Below are positions 51,301 to 62,160 of a stretch of DNA of 64,000 nt, one piece after another (the stretch's first letter is position 1; every line of letters starts with the position of its first letter). This DNA is from Corythucha ciliata. Lineage: Eukaryota; Arthropoda; Insecta; Hemiptera; Tingidae. Both the position numbers and the translations under genes were made by a program. The stretch spans positions 42,451,253 to 42,515,252 of the forward strand of contig CM075939.1 of the NCBI GenBank assembly GCA_038030265.1, given 5' to 3'. The notes beneath the pieces are model-generated. The model searched no databases. It saw nothing but the letters and a program-made list of their open reading frames with translations, and had not been told where the DNA came from.

Positions 51301-54300
51301 ACGCTAATTTTCAGCTCAAACTGGGAACAGTGCTAATTCTCAGCTAAAATATGGAAAAAATTGCGTATTTCACTGCTAACTGGAGAAAACTCAACTTAAG
51401 GGCCTCTTGGAGACTGAATTAGCGCATTTTTTTCAATTTTTACGCGAATTAATTAGTGAATTTTCTCAATTTTAGCTGAGAGTCAGCGTTTTTAAAAACT
51501 AAAACCACGAATCAGCGCTGTTTATCTACTTTAGCCGCCCCAAGAAGAGCGTATTTTGTGTTTTTCTAAATTTTAGCTATGTAACTTCGAATTAGGAATG
51601 ATGATTTTTGCGGAAATGCCTTGATTCCAACGGCGGCCATGTAGAGCGCAAATACATTCAATAAACTTCATAAAATTACCAGTAAAACCCATTTTAGCGG
51701 CAAATAAGCGTTTATTTTTAATTTTAGCCGTGAATTAACGCTTTTTCTCAATGTTAGCCGCAAATTAACGTTTAAAAACCCCGAAATCCCCATTTTTATT
51801 TCCCTTTTATCAATTAAAAGCGTGATGAGCCACTTTTAAACTGCGTAGTGCGTATAGGGCTCAAATCGAAACACACACTCAATGACCGAAAAACCCGCCC
51901 ACGATCCCATCACGATTGTCAATTGACGAAACCATGTGTCTTGGGTGATTTTCAACACGAGAAATGCGAAAATCGACACGGATCATCGGTTGTTGAAGAA
52001 GTTCAAGGGGTTTTTGTTGGTCTCGAGATAAGTTTTTTGCCCATCATACGGTGGCCATCAAAAATGTGCAATCGACAGCTCCGAGGAGTCAAACGTGAAA
52101 ATCCACGACTCAGGCGGACCTACGTACGCCGCTCTGGAGTATATTCAACGAGCCAGACCCGCAAAATTTATTTTTATTACAAGAACAATCCACCGAAAAG
52201 CTAGGATTTTCAGCGAGTGGAACCTGTGAAAATGGTTTTTTGCGAGTGGAGACTGTATAGGAAAATGGATTTTCAGAGAGCCACACCTTTTTTTTAGGGG
52301 CCATACTCATGAAATAAAAAAACTTTTAGGGAGCCTAATTCAAGAAATTTGTTTTTGACAAACCCGAGGGCCTATTTAGTACAATTTAGCACCGGAGCTA
52401 AGTGCTATCCACCCGTCCTCTCACAAGACCCGTTTGCAGACAAGACGGATGGACTGCGCCGGCGCTAGATTTCACTGAATAGCCCCCAGACCTGCGTTTC
52501 GTTTATTTTTATTTATTTATTTTTAATATAACTTTATTGTACATAGTACATTCCAGTAGGCAGATTGCGCTTTGTTTACACTCAGAACGTGAAACCTGCT
52601 TTGTGTAAATCTACCCAAGTAGTAGGCCACAACAATTTTTTACTGTGTGATAACTTTTTTGGGTTGTTTTTTGAGTAGTAGTTAGACTAGATAGATAGAT
52701 AAAGAGAAGCTTTCAGCTATTTGCAAGATCCGTGTGCCTCCTCTGATTTCTCGGAGGTGGAGGACTTGCTTGTATGGCTTGGATGAGCACGTTGGGGTGG
52801 GACTGGAGCCTTTGGTGGTGCCGCCGATAGGCTAATCGAAGGACGTCCGGTATGTCAGAATCCCTGTGGATGGTTTTATTCCTCACGTACCACGGTGCAC
52901 CAGTTATGAGTCACCGGACACGGTTTTGCACAGTTTGGACTTTACGTATGTGCGAATCAGCTGCTGACGAAATCTGGTCGTCAGCCCTTATTGCCGTACA
53001 GGCCTGATAAGGAGAAGATAAATAAGTTTTTTTGATTGCAATGAAATGGAGCGACTAGTTAATAGGTGCTTGAGCATACGCAGTCGGGATCTCGCCTTCT
53101 GAACTATTGTGGTGACTGGTGACGTGGGAGCCCAGGTTAGCTTTGAGTCAAGCTCAAGTTCGAGGTATCGAGTAGCAGACGATTGTACCACCGAAGATCG
53201 GTTGAGCGCGATGGTGATTCTCCCCTCCATTTCGAACACCAACCACCTACTGCTGTAGCAAATCGCTGCAAGTTTTGCTTGGCACCTTCGGTTTCGGAAT
53301 GCTTGGCTAGGGCCGCAACGTCATCTGCGAAATGAGCAATTTTTACACCGTCGCTTACCGGATAGTCCTGACAATACACGAGATACAGAAAGGGACCCAG
53401 CATGCTGCCCTGGGGAACGCCAGCACGGATTACAAATGATCGGGAGATAGTTGATTGGTAAGCCACTGCGAAAGTCCGTCTGTTTAAATAAGATTGAATG
53501 ATTCTGAACAGGGTGTCCGGCAACCTTTCTTTCAGCTTCACAAGGAGACCTTCGTGCCAAACCTTATCAAAAGCTTTTTCTGTGTTCACAAAAAGTTCAA
53601 GACACACCTTTTTCTCCTCGTAAGTCGAGAGGATCTCGTTGACGACGCGATGGAGTGTAATGGGCAAGAGTGTTGTGTTCGGAAACCAAACTGTGTATCG
53701 GGTATACAAGATTCTAGGTAGCAGAGAAGCGTTGATAAGAGTAGTCTCTCAAAGACTTTCAACATCACAGTAAGCAGGCTTATCGGTCTATACAGGGTGG
53801 ATCCGTATAAGTGTGACAAACATTTTTGGGTAAAACTACGTTAAAAGTGGAGTAAAATGGTACCTTCGGACGTGTCCTACGTCGATCCGTCCCGGAGTTA
53901 TGATTTTTTTTGTGTTTAAAAAAGTAACCAATGCTTGCTTCAAAAAATCCGCAATTTCTCGGCTTACATCGCACGAAATCCAAAAAGTGATGCCATTTTC
54001 AGAAACTACGGAACATTTCCTTTAGGATAGAGGCCATTTTATTGCTTGAAATAATCGTCAACACCCAGAAATCTGGAATTTTTTCCGTAAATTTACGTGT
54101 CATTTTCCTCACCTATACCCGCCAATTGCAAATTAGCGATTTTCCTCAATTTCAGCTGTGAAATAGCGTTTTACGCTAATTTTGCGACGATTTAGACTCT
54201 ATTCCATTTTTTATACGCGAAAGGGCGATTTTTCGCAATTTCAGTTGTGAATTTGCCATTTTCTCTTTGTCTTTGCTGATATCACTTGCAACGTTATATT

Positions 54301-55836
54301 CTCCAGGTCGGATAAACAGGAATTTGTAGAAAGTAGCCAAATCGCTGTCCTACCGTCCGACCTTTTTACATATACCTACATCCATGGATAACCTAAAAAT
54401 CCTCATTTTTACGTATTTTAGCTTTTCGGGCCCCCTCGTGCCCCTACATCGGCGCTACTTCATGGGGTCTGAAGTCCAAGGAAGCATGGACGCACGCGGA
54501 CCTTTTCGGGCTGCTTGAAGTCGAGAAAATCCGCTAAACGTTTTTATGAGGCTCTTTAGAGCGTTGGTACTAGTGCCCCTTCGATCGCAAACTTGTAGCT
54601 CTTGGGGGGGAGGATCTATCCCTCATATCCCCCCCCCCCTGTACCTGCGCCTCTGTGAACAATATCGGTAACGGGCTCGCCCGAGGGCAACAGCGAGCAC
54701 GCGCGGAGCGAGACATGAATAATCCTGCTTCGGACGTGTCAGATTATTTCTACTGACCCACACAGGAGCTTTGCTGTGGTTTATGGCTTTGTTGTCGTTG
54801 GGGCTTTACTGTGGTTCGAGCTTTTAGTGTGGTCGGAGCGTTGCTGTGTTTGGAGCTGTAGTGTGGTTTGGTGATTTTCTCTGTGGTCTGAAGATTTGCT
54901 GGGATTGGACTTTTTCTATGTGGGTTGAAATATTTGGACATTGACCCAGCCTCGGTAAAATTACTGTGATACCATAAAACGGTACATTTTGGTCTACAAT
55001 TTCATTACGAGACAAAACACACATTTAAACCTCTGAAACAAATGAGGGGGGGGGTATACTTACCTCGCTGCCAAGACCGCTGTTCATCGATATGAGATCA
55101 TTTTGGAGTTGCTCGGTCGTCTGTCGATTGACTTTGGCGACGACAAATTTGGCCGCGGTAATATAGTCCGCGTCGTTTCGAGCGGCTTTGATGTTATAAG
55201 ACAAAAAGGTGAATCTCTTCTTTATCATTCGATCTCGTTTGTGAACGTACTCGTCAAAGTTTTTTTGGGATTTCTTTTGATATTCCACTAATAGACGTGG
55301 GGTGGGTGTAAATTATAATGCTTACGTTATTTTTTGGGGGTACTTTTTACAAATTAAATCGTCGATTTCCTCCATTTCTCGTTGACTCCAAATTCGCTCT
55401 TGCTCTTCAAGAAGGAATAGATCGTCTTTCAATTTGCCGATATAAAGACGTCTCAGTTTCGAAGCGAATTTAAACAAGTGCCAAGCGTGCTAGTGTCATC
55501 CCCCCCCCCCCAACCGCCCACACATAAATTAGCGCCTGTGTCCAAATCAGAGAACCATTATATAAAATCGTTTCGTTACTCTCATTTCTTGCAAAGCCAA
55601 AGGATACGATTTCGATTGAAATAATTTGCTAACGATATCCATGGCCGGGTCTTGAACGCTTTCCACCAATTCTCTGTCTTGTGTCAATTCTACCTCCAAT
55701 TGATCTTCCAGTTCCCGCTTGGTGGGTACCACCGCTGGGGTTTTCTCATTTTTCTTCGGCCCCTGTTGAAATGGTCAGAGGGGGGAGGGTGATATGTTTG
55801 CGATACCAAACAAAAATGCCATTAACGTGTTACCAT
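48395..55836 (-). CDS. DRC2: Dynein regulatory complex subunit 2 (DRC2/CCDC65-like)
   Basis: Coiled-coil protein of the nexin-dynein regulatory complex that links axonemal doublets and controls dynein in motile cilia and sperm flagella. CDS exons (minus strand, 5' to 3'): 55834-55836 (ATG only), 55580-55762, 55351-55489, 55064-55287, 49134-49331, 48879-49085, 48651-48818, 48395-48616. All borders are GT-AG, phases agree, and the product is 447 residues, close to the roughly 480 of vertebrate CCDC65. It starts MGPKKNEKT and contains LRRLYIGKLKDDLFLLEEQE, NGYNAIEETWLEVLKHY, a long Glu/Lys-rich coiled coil, and the family landmark LCSKYETENEKTNPY (vertebrate form C-R-K-x-E-T-E-E-E-K-V-L-P). The C-terminal exon has YMEKLQKEYLEENLALRNLL. 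The identification rests on remembered family pattern, strongest in the C-terminal half. Confidence 0.85.
49560..51412. repeat. Third copy of the ~2 kb family A repeat, in the DRC2 intron
   Basis: Direct-orientation match to 14490-15475: it opens with GAATTTCAGTCTCTCCTAAC, continues with GCTAATATTCGTGGCTATAA near 49790, and closes with CTGCTAACTGGAGAAAACTC and GGGCCTCTTGGAGACT at 51385-51412, the same words as at 15437-15475. The order of internal blocks is retained although insertions lengthen it. It lies in the 5.7 kb DRC2 intron 49332-55063. Confidence 0.78.
51413..52496. repeat. Forward family A, then family D-like units, in the DRC2 intron
   Basis: 51413-51850 shows forward family A units (TTTTAGCCGTGAATTAACG). 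51850-52140 is unclassified; a 118-codon open frame there matches nothing I know. 52140-52360 has units like AGAGAGCCACACC and TTTTCAGCGAGTGGAAC resembling family D. The remainder is unclassified. Confidence 0.5.
52497..53810 (-). pseudogene. Jockey-like LINE, 5'-truncated and frameshifted
   Basis: On the minus strand: TLYRPISLLTVMLKVFERLL and IPDTQFGFRTQHS, then AFDKVWHEGLL, AGVPQGSMLGPFLYLVY, the catalytic FADDVAALAKH, and LDSKLTWAPT ... LIRPV. These are the usual Jockey-clade RT blocks in order, in three different frames, so at least two frameshifts have occurred. The 3' end carries AATAAAG and an AAAT-rich tail (52497-52535 on the plus strand reads TTTATTTATTTATTTTTA). It lies inside the DRC2 intron in the same orientation as the gene. 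Confidence 0.88.
53811..55030. repeat. Mixed intronic repeats of DRC2
   Basis: 54110-54260 is forward family A. 54330-54440 is a reversed copy of the sequence at 14370-14490 (GACAGCGATTTGGCT, GGATTTTTAGG). 54745-54945 is an ~18 bp repeat with the core GTGGTTTGGAGCTTTGC, similar in style to family C. G and C runs lie at about 54605 and 54632. 53811-54110 and 54440-54745 are unclassified. Confidence 0.6.
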
Positions 55837-56465
55837 TTTTTTTGTAGCTTTCAAATTGTAATTATTACAAGTTCAAATCAAAATGACTCATTTTCATCAA
55901 CTTGTAATCCTTCTCCAATAGTTTTATGCCCGCAACTTTTCGGGTTTCAAGTTCTTGTATTCAAAGTGGATGTCTTCAAGTCGGAAACTGTAAATTTTGA
56001 CGGAAAAAAGCCAGATTTGAACACGAATGTGTTAGCAATAACGAGAACCGTACACTTCTCCAATCCACCCCTGGAGAGTTTTCATGGATGGAGCTTATAC
56101 AGAATAGGGTGACTTTTAACCCCCGCCTTCAATCTCAGCATTCCACCCCTCTTTAAAACGTTCTCAATAATCTTATAACTATTCAAAACAACCCTCTTTT
56201 CCATTTGAACCAATCTCCTTCTCAGGGAGGTGGAGCTTATAAACCCACTCGTGTTATTTCAAACTTTGAAAACTCCACCTTTTTCTTCCTTTATATTCCT
56301 CCTCTTCCTCCACACGCACAGAAAAAAAAAATGGGGCGACTCCCTCGCACTCAGATTTTCAGTCGACTCAGTCTCTAATTTGTTTTAGAGTCTCAAACGT
56401 TCTGGGAGTGTGGAAAATCGCGATTATTATAATAGTTCGCGTTTAAAAACAAAACAAACAAAAAA
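55837..56465. promoter_or_regulatory. Probable bidirectional promoter between DRC2 and the gene at 56466
   Basis: 629 bp separate the DRC2 start codon (minus) and the ATG of the plus-strand exon. The plus-side candidate initiator TCAGT lies at 56359-56363, followed by TCGACTCAGTCTC. A TTTATATTCC stretch near 56290 is too far upstream to be a normal TATA box. Assigned from gene arrangement; the elements are guesses. Confidence 0.45.
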
Positions 56466-56573
56466 ATGATTCAGTACGGTGGCTATAAGGAACCTCCAAG
56501 GCATTTTTACTACTTGTCGGACAACAGGATCGAACACGAGAAAAGCTATTACGCGAGCTCTTTATCACCGGTG
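56466..56573 (+). CDS. First coding exon of an unrecognised gene
   Basis: ATG in a good context (CAAAAAAATGATT) opens a 36-codon frame that ends exactly at a consensus donor GTGAGT. It reads MIQYGGYKEPPRHFYYLSDN then RIEHEKSYYASSLSPV, rich in Tyr with no signal peptide or membrane segment. I do not recognise the family. The head-to-head arrangement with DRC2 and a clean 5' leader support a real gene whose further exons lie within a large intron or beyond the window. I found no downstream exon. Confidence 0.55.
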
Positions 56574-56818
56574 GTGAGTGCAGTTTTGATTTTTTTTTTT
56601 GCATGGGGGAACGGTGCTTGAATTTTTAAAATACGATTCTAGGAGAGATAAATTGCTCCATAAAAATTGTCTTCTTCTGTAAAGATTAAGTGGTTTTTTA
56701 AACGTATCCACAAGGTATAATGCCTGAAAAGATTAACAGCGAGCGCTAACACTATTAATCAAATTTAATGGGCCGGAGAAAATATTTGTGTACAGGGAGG
56801 GGTGTTTAAGAAAAGCTA

Positions 56819-56976
56819 TCAATTCGTTAAAAGACATGTTCCAGTGTCATTAAATTCGACGAAGGGTCCAGCTTGGGGCGGGTAATGAAAGTAGAGGGCT
56901 TGTGCATACAATTCGTCGTCCGTCACTTGACATTGTCGGCCATAAATAGGCAGATCTTGAGCTCCGCCGAACTGAC
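56819..56976 (-). CDS. Possible terminal exon of an unrecognised minus-strand gene
   Basis: The minus strand has an open frame with protein-like composition: GGAQDLPIYGRQCQVTDDEL then YAQALYFHYPPQAGPFVEF and NDTGTCLLTN, stop at 56819. A possible acceptor is CAG just before TTCGGCGG (about 56977), which lies in the beginning of a family B array. Upstream exons would have to lie at higher coordinates; none is visible. It may be a real last exon or a pseudogene fragment. The family is unknown to me. Confidence 0.35.
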
Positions 56977-57830
56977 CGTTCTCGCCTTGACTTGACGTAC
57001 TAATATTCACGCCCTATAAATGGCAAAACTGATGACTACGTATCACAAAAAGGGTAAACTGACAATTTGCGCCTTAAACAACCGCAATACCTTGGCAAAT
57101 GGCAAATCGGACGATTCGCGCGTCAAAAATTGCTAAATTGAGCTTTCACGCTTTGAAAATTTACGATTCTTGCCCTAAAAATAGCAATACTGGCTATTCA
57201 GGCCCTGAAAATGGCATAATCGTACTGACAATTTACGCTTCACGCTAGAAAAATGGTCAAACTTGCTCATTTGCGCCCTATATACAGAGGCTACAGCTAG
57301 TGTACAGATGACGAGATGTGTACAGATGAAAGTTTAATGACGATTTGCTCCTTCAGAATGGCTGTCAGCACTAAAAAATGGCCAACATGGCTATTCTCGC
57401 CCTAAAACAATATACTGACCACTGGAGTTTGCCGTGGACTGGGCCGTCTGATTCATCCCTCACCTGCCTCCGTTTGTTACACGCACCTTAAGGTCTGGAT
57501 AAACTGACTAGGTACTCCAACAATTGCTTTACTGGCTAATCGCGCCCCAAAAATGGCTAAATGGACCGTTCGTGCTCGAGAAATAGCGAAGCTTGCAATT
57601 CATTCTTCTAAAATGGCCAAACTGAGCCTTCGCGCCTTGAAAATGGCTAAACTACTCTACGGATGACTCGCGTGCCTTAAAAATAGCCGATTTGATCATT
57701 TGCACATTGCAGATGGCGTAACTGACGACTCAATCCCATTAAAATGCCTAATTTGATGACTTTCTACACCGAAAAACTGTCTATTCGCTGCCTAACAATG
57801 GCTACATGGTGGATTAATGCTGGTGGGATT
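56975..57830 (-). repeat. Family B array, reversed
   Basis: Units CGCCCTATAAATGGCAAAACT, AATGGCTAAACTGACC and GATTCGCGCC, as inside the hAT-like element. CGCCTTGACTTGACGTACTA at 56983-57002 is the same as in that element near 30841. Confidence 0.78.
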
Positions 57831-58856
57831 AAGGGTTTCAAGTTTCTTCGTCGAACGCCGTGTTTTCACCGGTTTCAGAACATTTACTTCGAAAGTAACT
57901 GTTTCGTTATCGAATGATCGCATATGCACACGCTGTTTATAGCGGGAAATTAATTTCAAGTTTTTGATATTTTACGATCCGGAGACAACGTGAGACTAGG
58001 GACTCGAACCCATTATCTATAGCGCTACCGGAAGGAGAGGGCTCAAGCCCCCTGAGCCCCTATATCTGCTGGATCCGCGCGTCCGCCAATGCGACGATGG
58101 CTTTTCAAGCAGGAAACTGTCATTTCTCACCCTCTCAAGAGTCAGAGGTGTTTTCCCGCGTGAATGGCGCAAAGAGATACCCGGGGTGTTTTAACGACAG
58201 TCGCATAAAGTCCTAGGAACTTGACTCGACGCACGCGGATCTCACTGACGGACGAGCCGCTCCCGACTCGATAAAAATCGGCCGAAACCAACGACATCGA
58301 CGTCGCTAAACGCTCAATACGGACTTATTCATATAGGAATGCTGACACCTTTTGGGTGAGTTTTGGCCTGATGGCCCGGCTGCATTCCGGATTTGACCAT
58401 TCTCCGAGAGACTCATAAAACCGCATCCGGCTTAGTTCAAAAAACTTCAACTTCAAAACCCCTCCCAAGAAAAAATCCTGGGCACGCCACTGCTCATTAT
58501 GACACGACTTCTATAGTTTCAGAAGATGGAGATGGGTGGAGATTAGCGTTTTCCCTCAATTTAAGCGCGAATATTCTTCCAGAAACAGTACTAATAATTT
58601 ACGCTTTATCCAAACTCTAACAATAAGCGGTGGACTTCCTAGAAAACAGCCCATTTGCGCGAAAACTAGGGGATTAGAGTTTTTTTGTCTATTTTAGCCG
58701 TGCAGTTGCCATCAGATACAATGGATTAGTGTTTTTTCCCTCAGTTTTAGCGGCAAGCTAGCGTTATTTGTCAATTTTAGTGGTAAATAAGCTTTTTTTC
58801 AATTCACCGATGAAATTGAGAAAGTGCTCGCGGAAAAGTGGGAAAAACGCTAATTC
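57831..58856. other. Unclassified, with scattered family A units
   Basis: 57960-58010 (CCGGAGACAACGTGAGAC, GGGACTCGAACCC) recurs in part at 59830-59860 and carries a reversed B-box-like word. 58530-58800 has forward family A units. No gene seen. Confidence 0.4.
58455..58493. mobile_element. Right terminus of a second hAT-like element
   Basis: AAAACCCCTCCCAAG, then ATCCTGGGCACGCCACTG, is nearly identical to the right end of the element at 30292-32575. The reversed family B array at 56975-57830 precedes it, as in the complete copy. No left end (CAGTGGCGTGCCC) is found upstream, so this copy is truncated or rearranged. Confidence 0.7.
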
Positions 58857-59133
58857 AGCGCGCCTCGATGCGGTGCAATGGACACAATACTCGCTTAGCA
58901 ACCCAGCGGGCCTGGGTTCGAATCTAGCTATCGCCCAGTTCGCTATTATAAGGCAGCGGTGAGCTGTGACACAGCGCACTCGACTTCGTGTGGGCGTTCC
59001 CGGCGCAGTGTGCGTTCAAAAAACCGTGCACCGACCGAAACGCCTGCGAGGTACCGGTTTGAAGTGCACAGTTGGCGGCGTATGAGCTCAAGGGAGGCTT
59101 TGGCGCCTGCTGCGTTCGAAACCCGGTGCCCTC
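58857..59133 (+). mobile_element. tRNA-derived SINE, copy 2
   Basis: Plus-strand copy of the SINE at 13041-13335: GCTCGCTT-like head with B box GGTTCGAATC, then TGTGACACAGCGCACTCG, GTGTGGGCGTTCCCGGCG, CGTGCACCGACCGAAACGCC and GGCGCCTGC to CCCGGTGCCCTC. About 80 percent alike by eye. Confidence 0.85.
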
Positions 59134-59888
59134 TAATTATTATAAAACGCTAATTCACGGTTAATATCGAGAAAACGACAATTCGTGCTTTCTGAAAACA
59201 TCTTGGCTAAAAGTGACCACGGAATGACGGATAAAACGTCGAGCTAAAGCGCCAGATTTTGCAGTAAAAATTGGGGGAAAGTCTAGTTCCACGGATGAAA
59301 AGTAGAAACATCGCTATAATTATAGTCGCTAAAATTAAAAAACAAAAACGCTTGCTCGCGGCTAAAATCGAGAAAAATTATTGATAATTTTGGTCTAAAA
59401 GTGAGAAAATTTGCTAAACAGTAGTGTAAATTGAGAAAAAGCGTTCATTAGATCCAATTTAGTTGATTAAGTTGAGGCAAATCGCTAATTAGCGGCTAAA
59501 ATATGATAAATCGATAATTTTGAAAATTATCCCCCTCACAAGTGAAACGGTTCATTTTGAGTGAATTTAATTAATTTATTAAAAGATTTCCCTCACCCGC
59601 TTTTGCTATCTGCGCGTGATTCAAGTTTTAAAAATGGCCAAACTGCGATTTTACAAGCTCTGTAAATGGTCAACTGACGAATCGTGCCCCGCGAATACGC
59701 CTATAGATTATTCCCGCTCTGAAAATGGCAAAATCGACCAGTAGTACTGGCAGTTATGGCGTGCATGAAATAACAATTTATGGGGCTGGATACATAATTT
59801 TTGGAATTTTCACGATTTTCCTCGGATTTCCGGAGCCAACGTGAGACCTGGGACTCGAGGAGGAATTAGTGCTTTTCTCAGTTTTCTT
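59134..59888. repeat. Reversed family A and a little family B
   Basis: 59140-59520 shows units such as GCGGCTAAAATCGAGAAAAA. 59625-59745 is reversed family B. The remainder up to 59888 is unclassified apart from the ACGTGAGACCTGGGACTCG piece shared with about 57985. Confidence 0.6.
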
Positions 59889-61090
59889 TCTCTATTTAGG
59901 CTACAAAGTTGCCTTCAGAAGCCTCAAATTGGCGTGTTTTCAATTTCAGCCGCATATTAGCGGTTTTGTCCCACCCGCCTCATAGCCATGAATTTGCGCT
60001 CTTTCTCTATTTAGGCTACAAAGTTGCCTTCAGAAGCCTCAAATTGGCGTGTTTTCAATTTCAGCCGCAAGTTGAAATTGTCTCAATGAATCAAAGCTTT
60101 TTACTAGCTACACTTTATCCGTGAATTTGAAAAGTTGTAATTTTCCCCAATTTTAGCCGTGAATTAGCGATTTTTTTTCCATTTCAGCCTGAAAAGTTGC
60201 CTTCAGAATTCGCAAATTGGCGTATATTCAGTTTTCGGCGCAAATTAGAATTTTTCTCAATTTTAGCCGCGTAATCGCTTCACCTATATATCCATGAATT
60301 TGCGCTCTTTCTCTATTTAGGCTACAAAGTTGCCTTCAGAATTCGCAAATTGGCGTATATTCAGTTTTCGGCGCAAATTAGAATTTTTCTCAATTTCAGC
60401 CGCATATTAGCGGTTTTGTCCCACCCGCCTCATAGCCATGAATTTGCGCTCTTTCTCTATTTAGGCTACAAAGTTGCCTTCAGAAGCCTCAAATTGGCGT
60501 GTTTTCAATTTCAGCCGCATATTAGCGGTTTTGTCCCACCCGCCTCATAGCCATGAATTTGCGCTCTTTCTCTATTTAGGCTACAAAGTTGCCTTCAGAA
60601 TTCGCAAATTGGCGTATATTCAGTTTTCGGCGCAAATTAGAATTTTTCTCAATTTCAGCCGCATATTAGCGGTTTTGTCCCACCCGCCTCATAGCCATGA
60701 ATTTGCCTTCAGAAGCCTCAAATTGGCGTGTTTTCAATTTCAGCCGCATATTAGCGGTTTTGTCCCACCCGCCTCATAGCCATGAATTTGCGCTCTTTCT
60801 CTATTTAGGCTACAAAGTTGCCTTCAGATCCCCCTCCCCCTCGAACCACTGGAGGTTACATCAATACTTCCTCGTGTGGCTCGCACGCGCTATAAAATGC
60901 CTTGACTGTTGGCTATTTGCATGGCAGTTTATGGCGTGCAATTTCCTCGGATTTCCGTAGGCCGCGAGTAACGTTTTTCTCAATTTTAGCCGCGTAATCG
61001 CTTCACCTATATATCCATGAATTTGCGCTCTTTCTCTATTTAGGCTACAAAGTTGCCTTCAGATCCCCCTCCCCCCCAACTCAAAATTGG
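59889..61090 (+). repeat. ~115 bp tandem array built from family A units
   Basis: TCTATTTAGGCTACAAAGTT starts repeat units at 59891, 60006, 60312, 60456, 60571, 60800 and 61035. Units of 115 bp and a 144 bp variant alternate, and copies are almost identical (CCACCCGCCTCATAGCCATG, TTTCAGCCGCATATTAGCGG). Each unit is itself made of several family A ~30-mers. Such high identity contrasts with the decayed arrays elsewhere and means recent amplification. Open frames here repeat the same peptide and are not genes. Confidence 0.9.
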
Positions 61091-61980
61091 CGTGTTTTCA
61101 ATTTCAGCCGCAAGTTGAAATTGTCTCAATTCATCAAAGCTTTTTACTAGCTACACTTTATCCGTGAATTTGAAAAGTTGTAATTTTCCCCAATTTTAGC
61201 CGTGAATTAGCGATTTTTTTTCCATTTAGTCACAAATTCGCGTTTTCCTCAACAACTGAAAACTAGCATTTTTTTTATTTTCAGCAGTGAATTAGCACTT
61301 TGCCTTTATTTGATCTGAAAATTAAAGTTTGTCATGATTTTAGTTGCGCTATAATTTGTGATTTTCTCCATATCTCCCGGAAATTAGCGTCTTTCATACT
61401 GCAGTTTAGCCAAACATTAGCATTTTGTTTACTTTTTATTATCAACTACCGCTTTTTCTAAATTAGAGCCGCGGATCAGGGTTTTTCTCAATTTTTTCCG
61501 CGAATCAGGTAGTGATTTTTAACATTTTTATTTGCGGATTCAGGTTTTTTTTTTCACTTTCTGGCACGAAGTTACCTTCACAAGGCGCGGTGTGGTTCTT
61601 GGTTCTCTCCATTTAAACCGCGAATTAGCGTTTTTTCCTCACTTCAGCGCTTTTTTTCAATTTTATCAGTGAATTTTTGCAGTGAATTCCTGATTTCAGC
61701 CACTAATGAGCGATTTTTCCCAATTTCATCCATGAATTATCACTTTTTCTTAATTTTAGCTCCAAATTAGCCGATTTTTTTTCGCTTTTAGCTATGACTT
61801 AACGCTTTTTCTCAATTTGAGCCATGAATTTGCCTTCAGAAGCCGAAAATTGCCGTTTCCATACTTCTAGTCTCTAATTAGCACTTTTTCTACTCTTTAT
61901 CCGCGAAAGCTTTAAGGAAACTTTAGCCGCAAAGTAGTCAAGCATTTTTCTTAATTTTAGCCGTGATTTAGCCCTTTTTC
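61091..61980 (+). repeat. Family A array, forward
   Basis: Degenerate continuation of the array, for example TTTTAGCCGTGAATTAGCG and CTCAATTTTATCAGTGAAT. 61137-61225 repeats 60100-60185. Confidence 0.8.
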
Positions 61981-62160
61981 TCACCGAGACTTACGCATCG
62001 CTCGGTCTCGGTCATTAGCAAGATGATCTCGGTCTTAGTCTCGGTCTCGTACTTAAAAAGTCGGTCTCGGTCTCGTCTCGAAAGTCTCGGTCTGTCTCGA
62101 AAGTCTCGGTCTCGTCTCGAAGGTCTCGGTCTCCTCTCGAAAGTCTCGGTCTAATGACAG
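61981..62160 (+). repeat. GTCTCG-based tandem repeat
   Basis: About twenty units of AAAGTCTCGGTCTC with variants between 61985 and 62155. A shorter block of CGATCTCGGTGTCGGTCTCG and its complement GAGACCGAGACTTTC is at 62745-62805. The two blocks may be the ends of one element, but the termini do not match well enough to be sure. Confidence 0.7.

Noticed and set aside
51848..52204. 118-codon open frame considered as a transposase fragment
   Set aside because: A minus-strand stretch here briefly resembled a PIF/Harbinger-type block, but no catalytic motif could be found in either strand.
60350..60960. Several overlapping open frames repeating SLKLACFQFQP-like peptides
   Set aside because: Translation of the 115 bp tandem array; repetition follows the DNA repeat and no gene signals are present.
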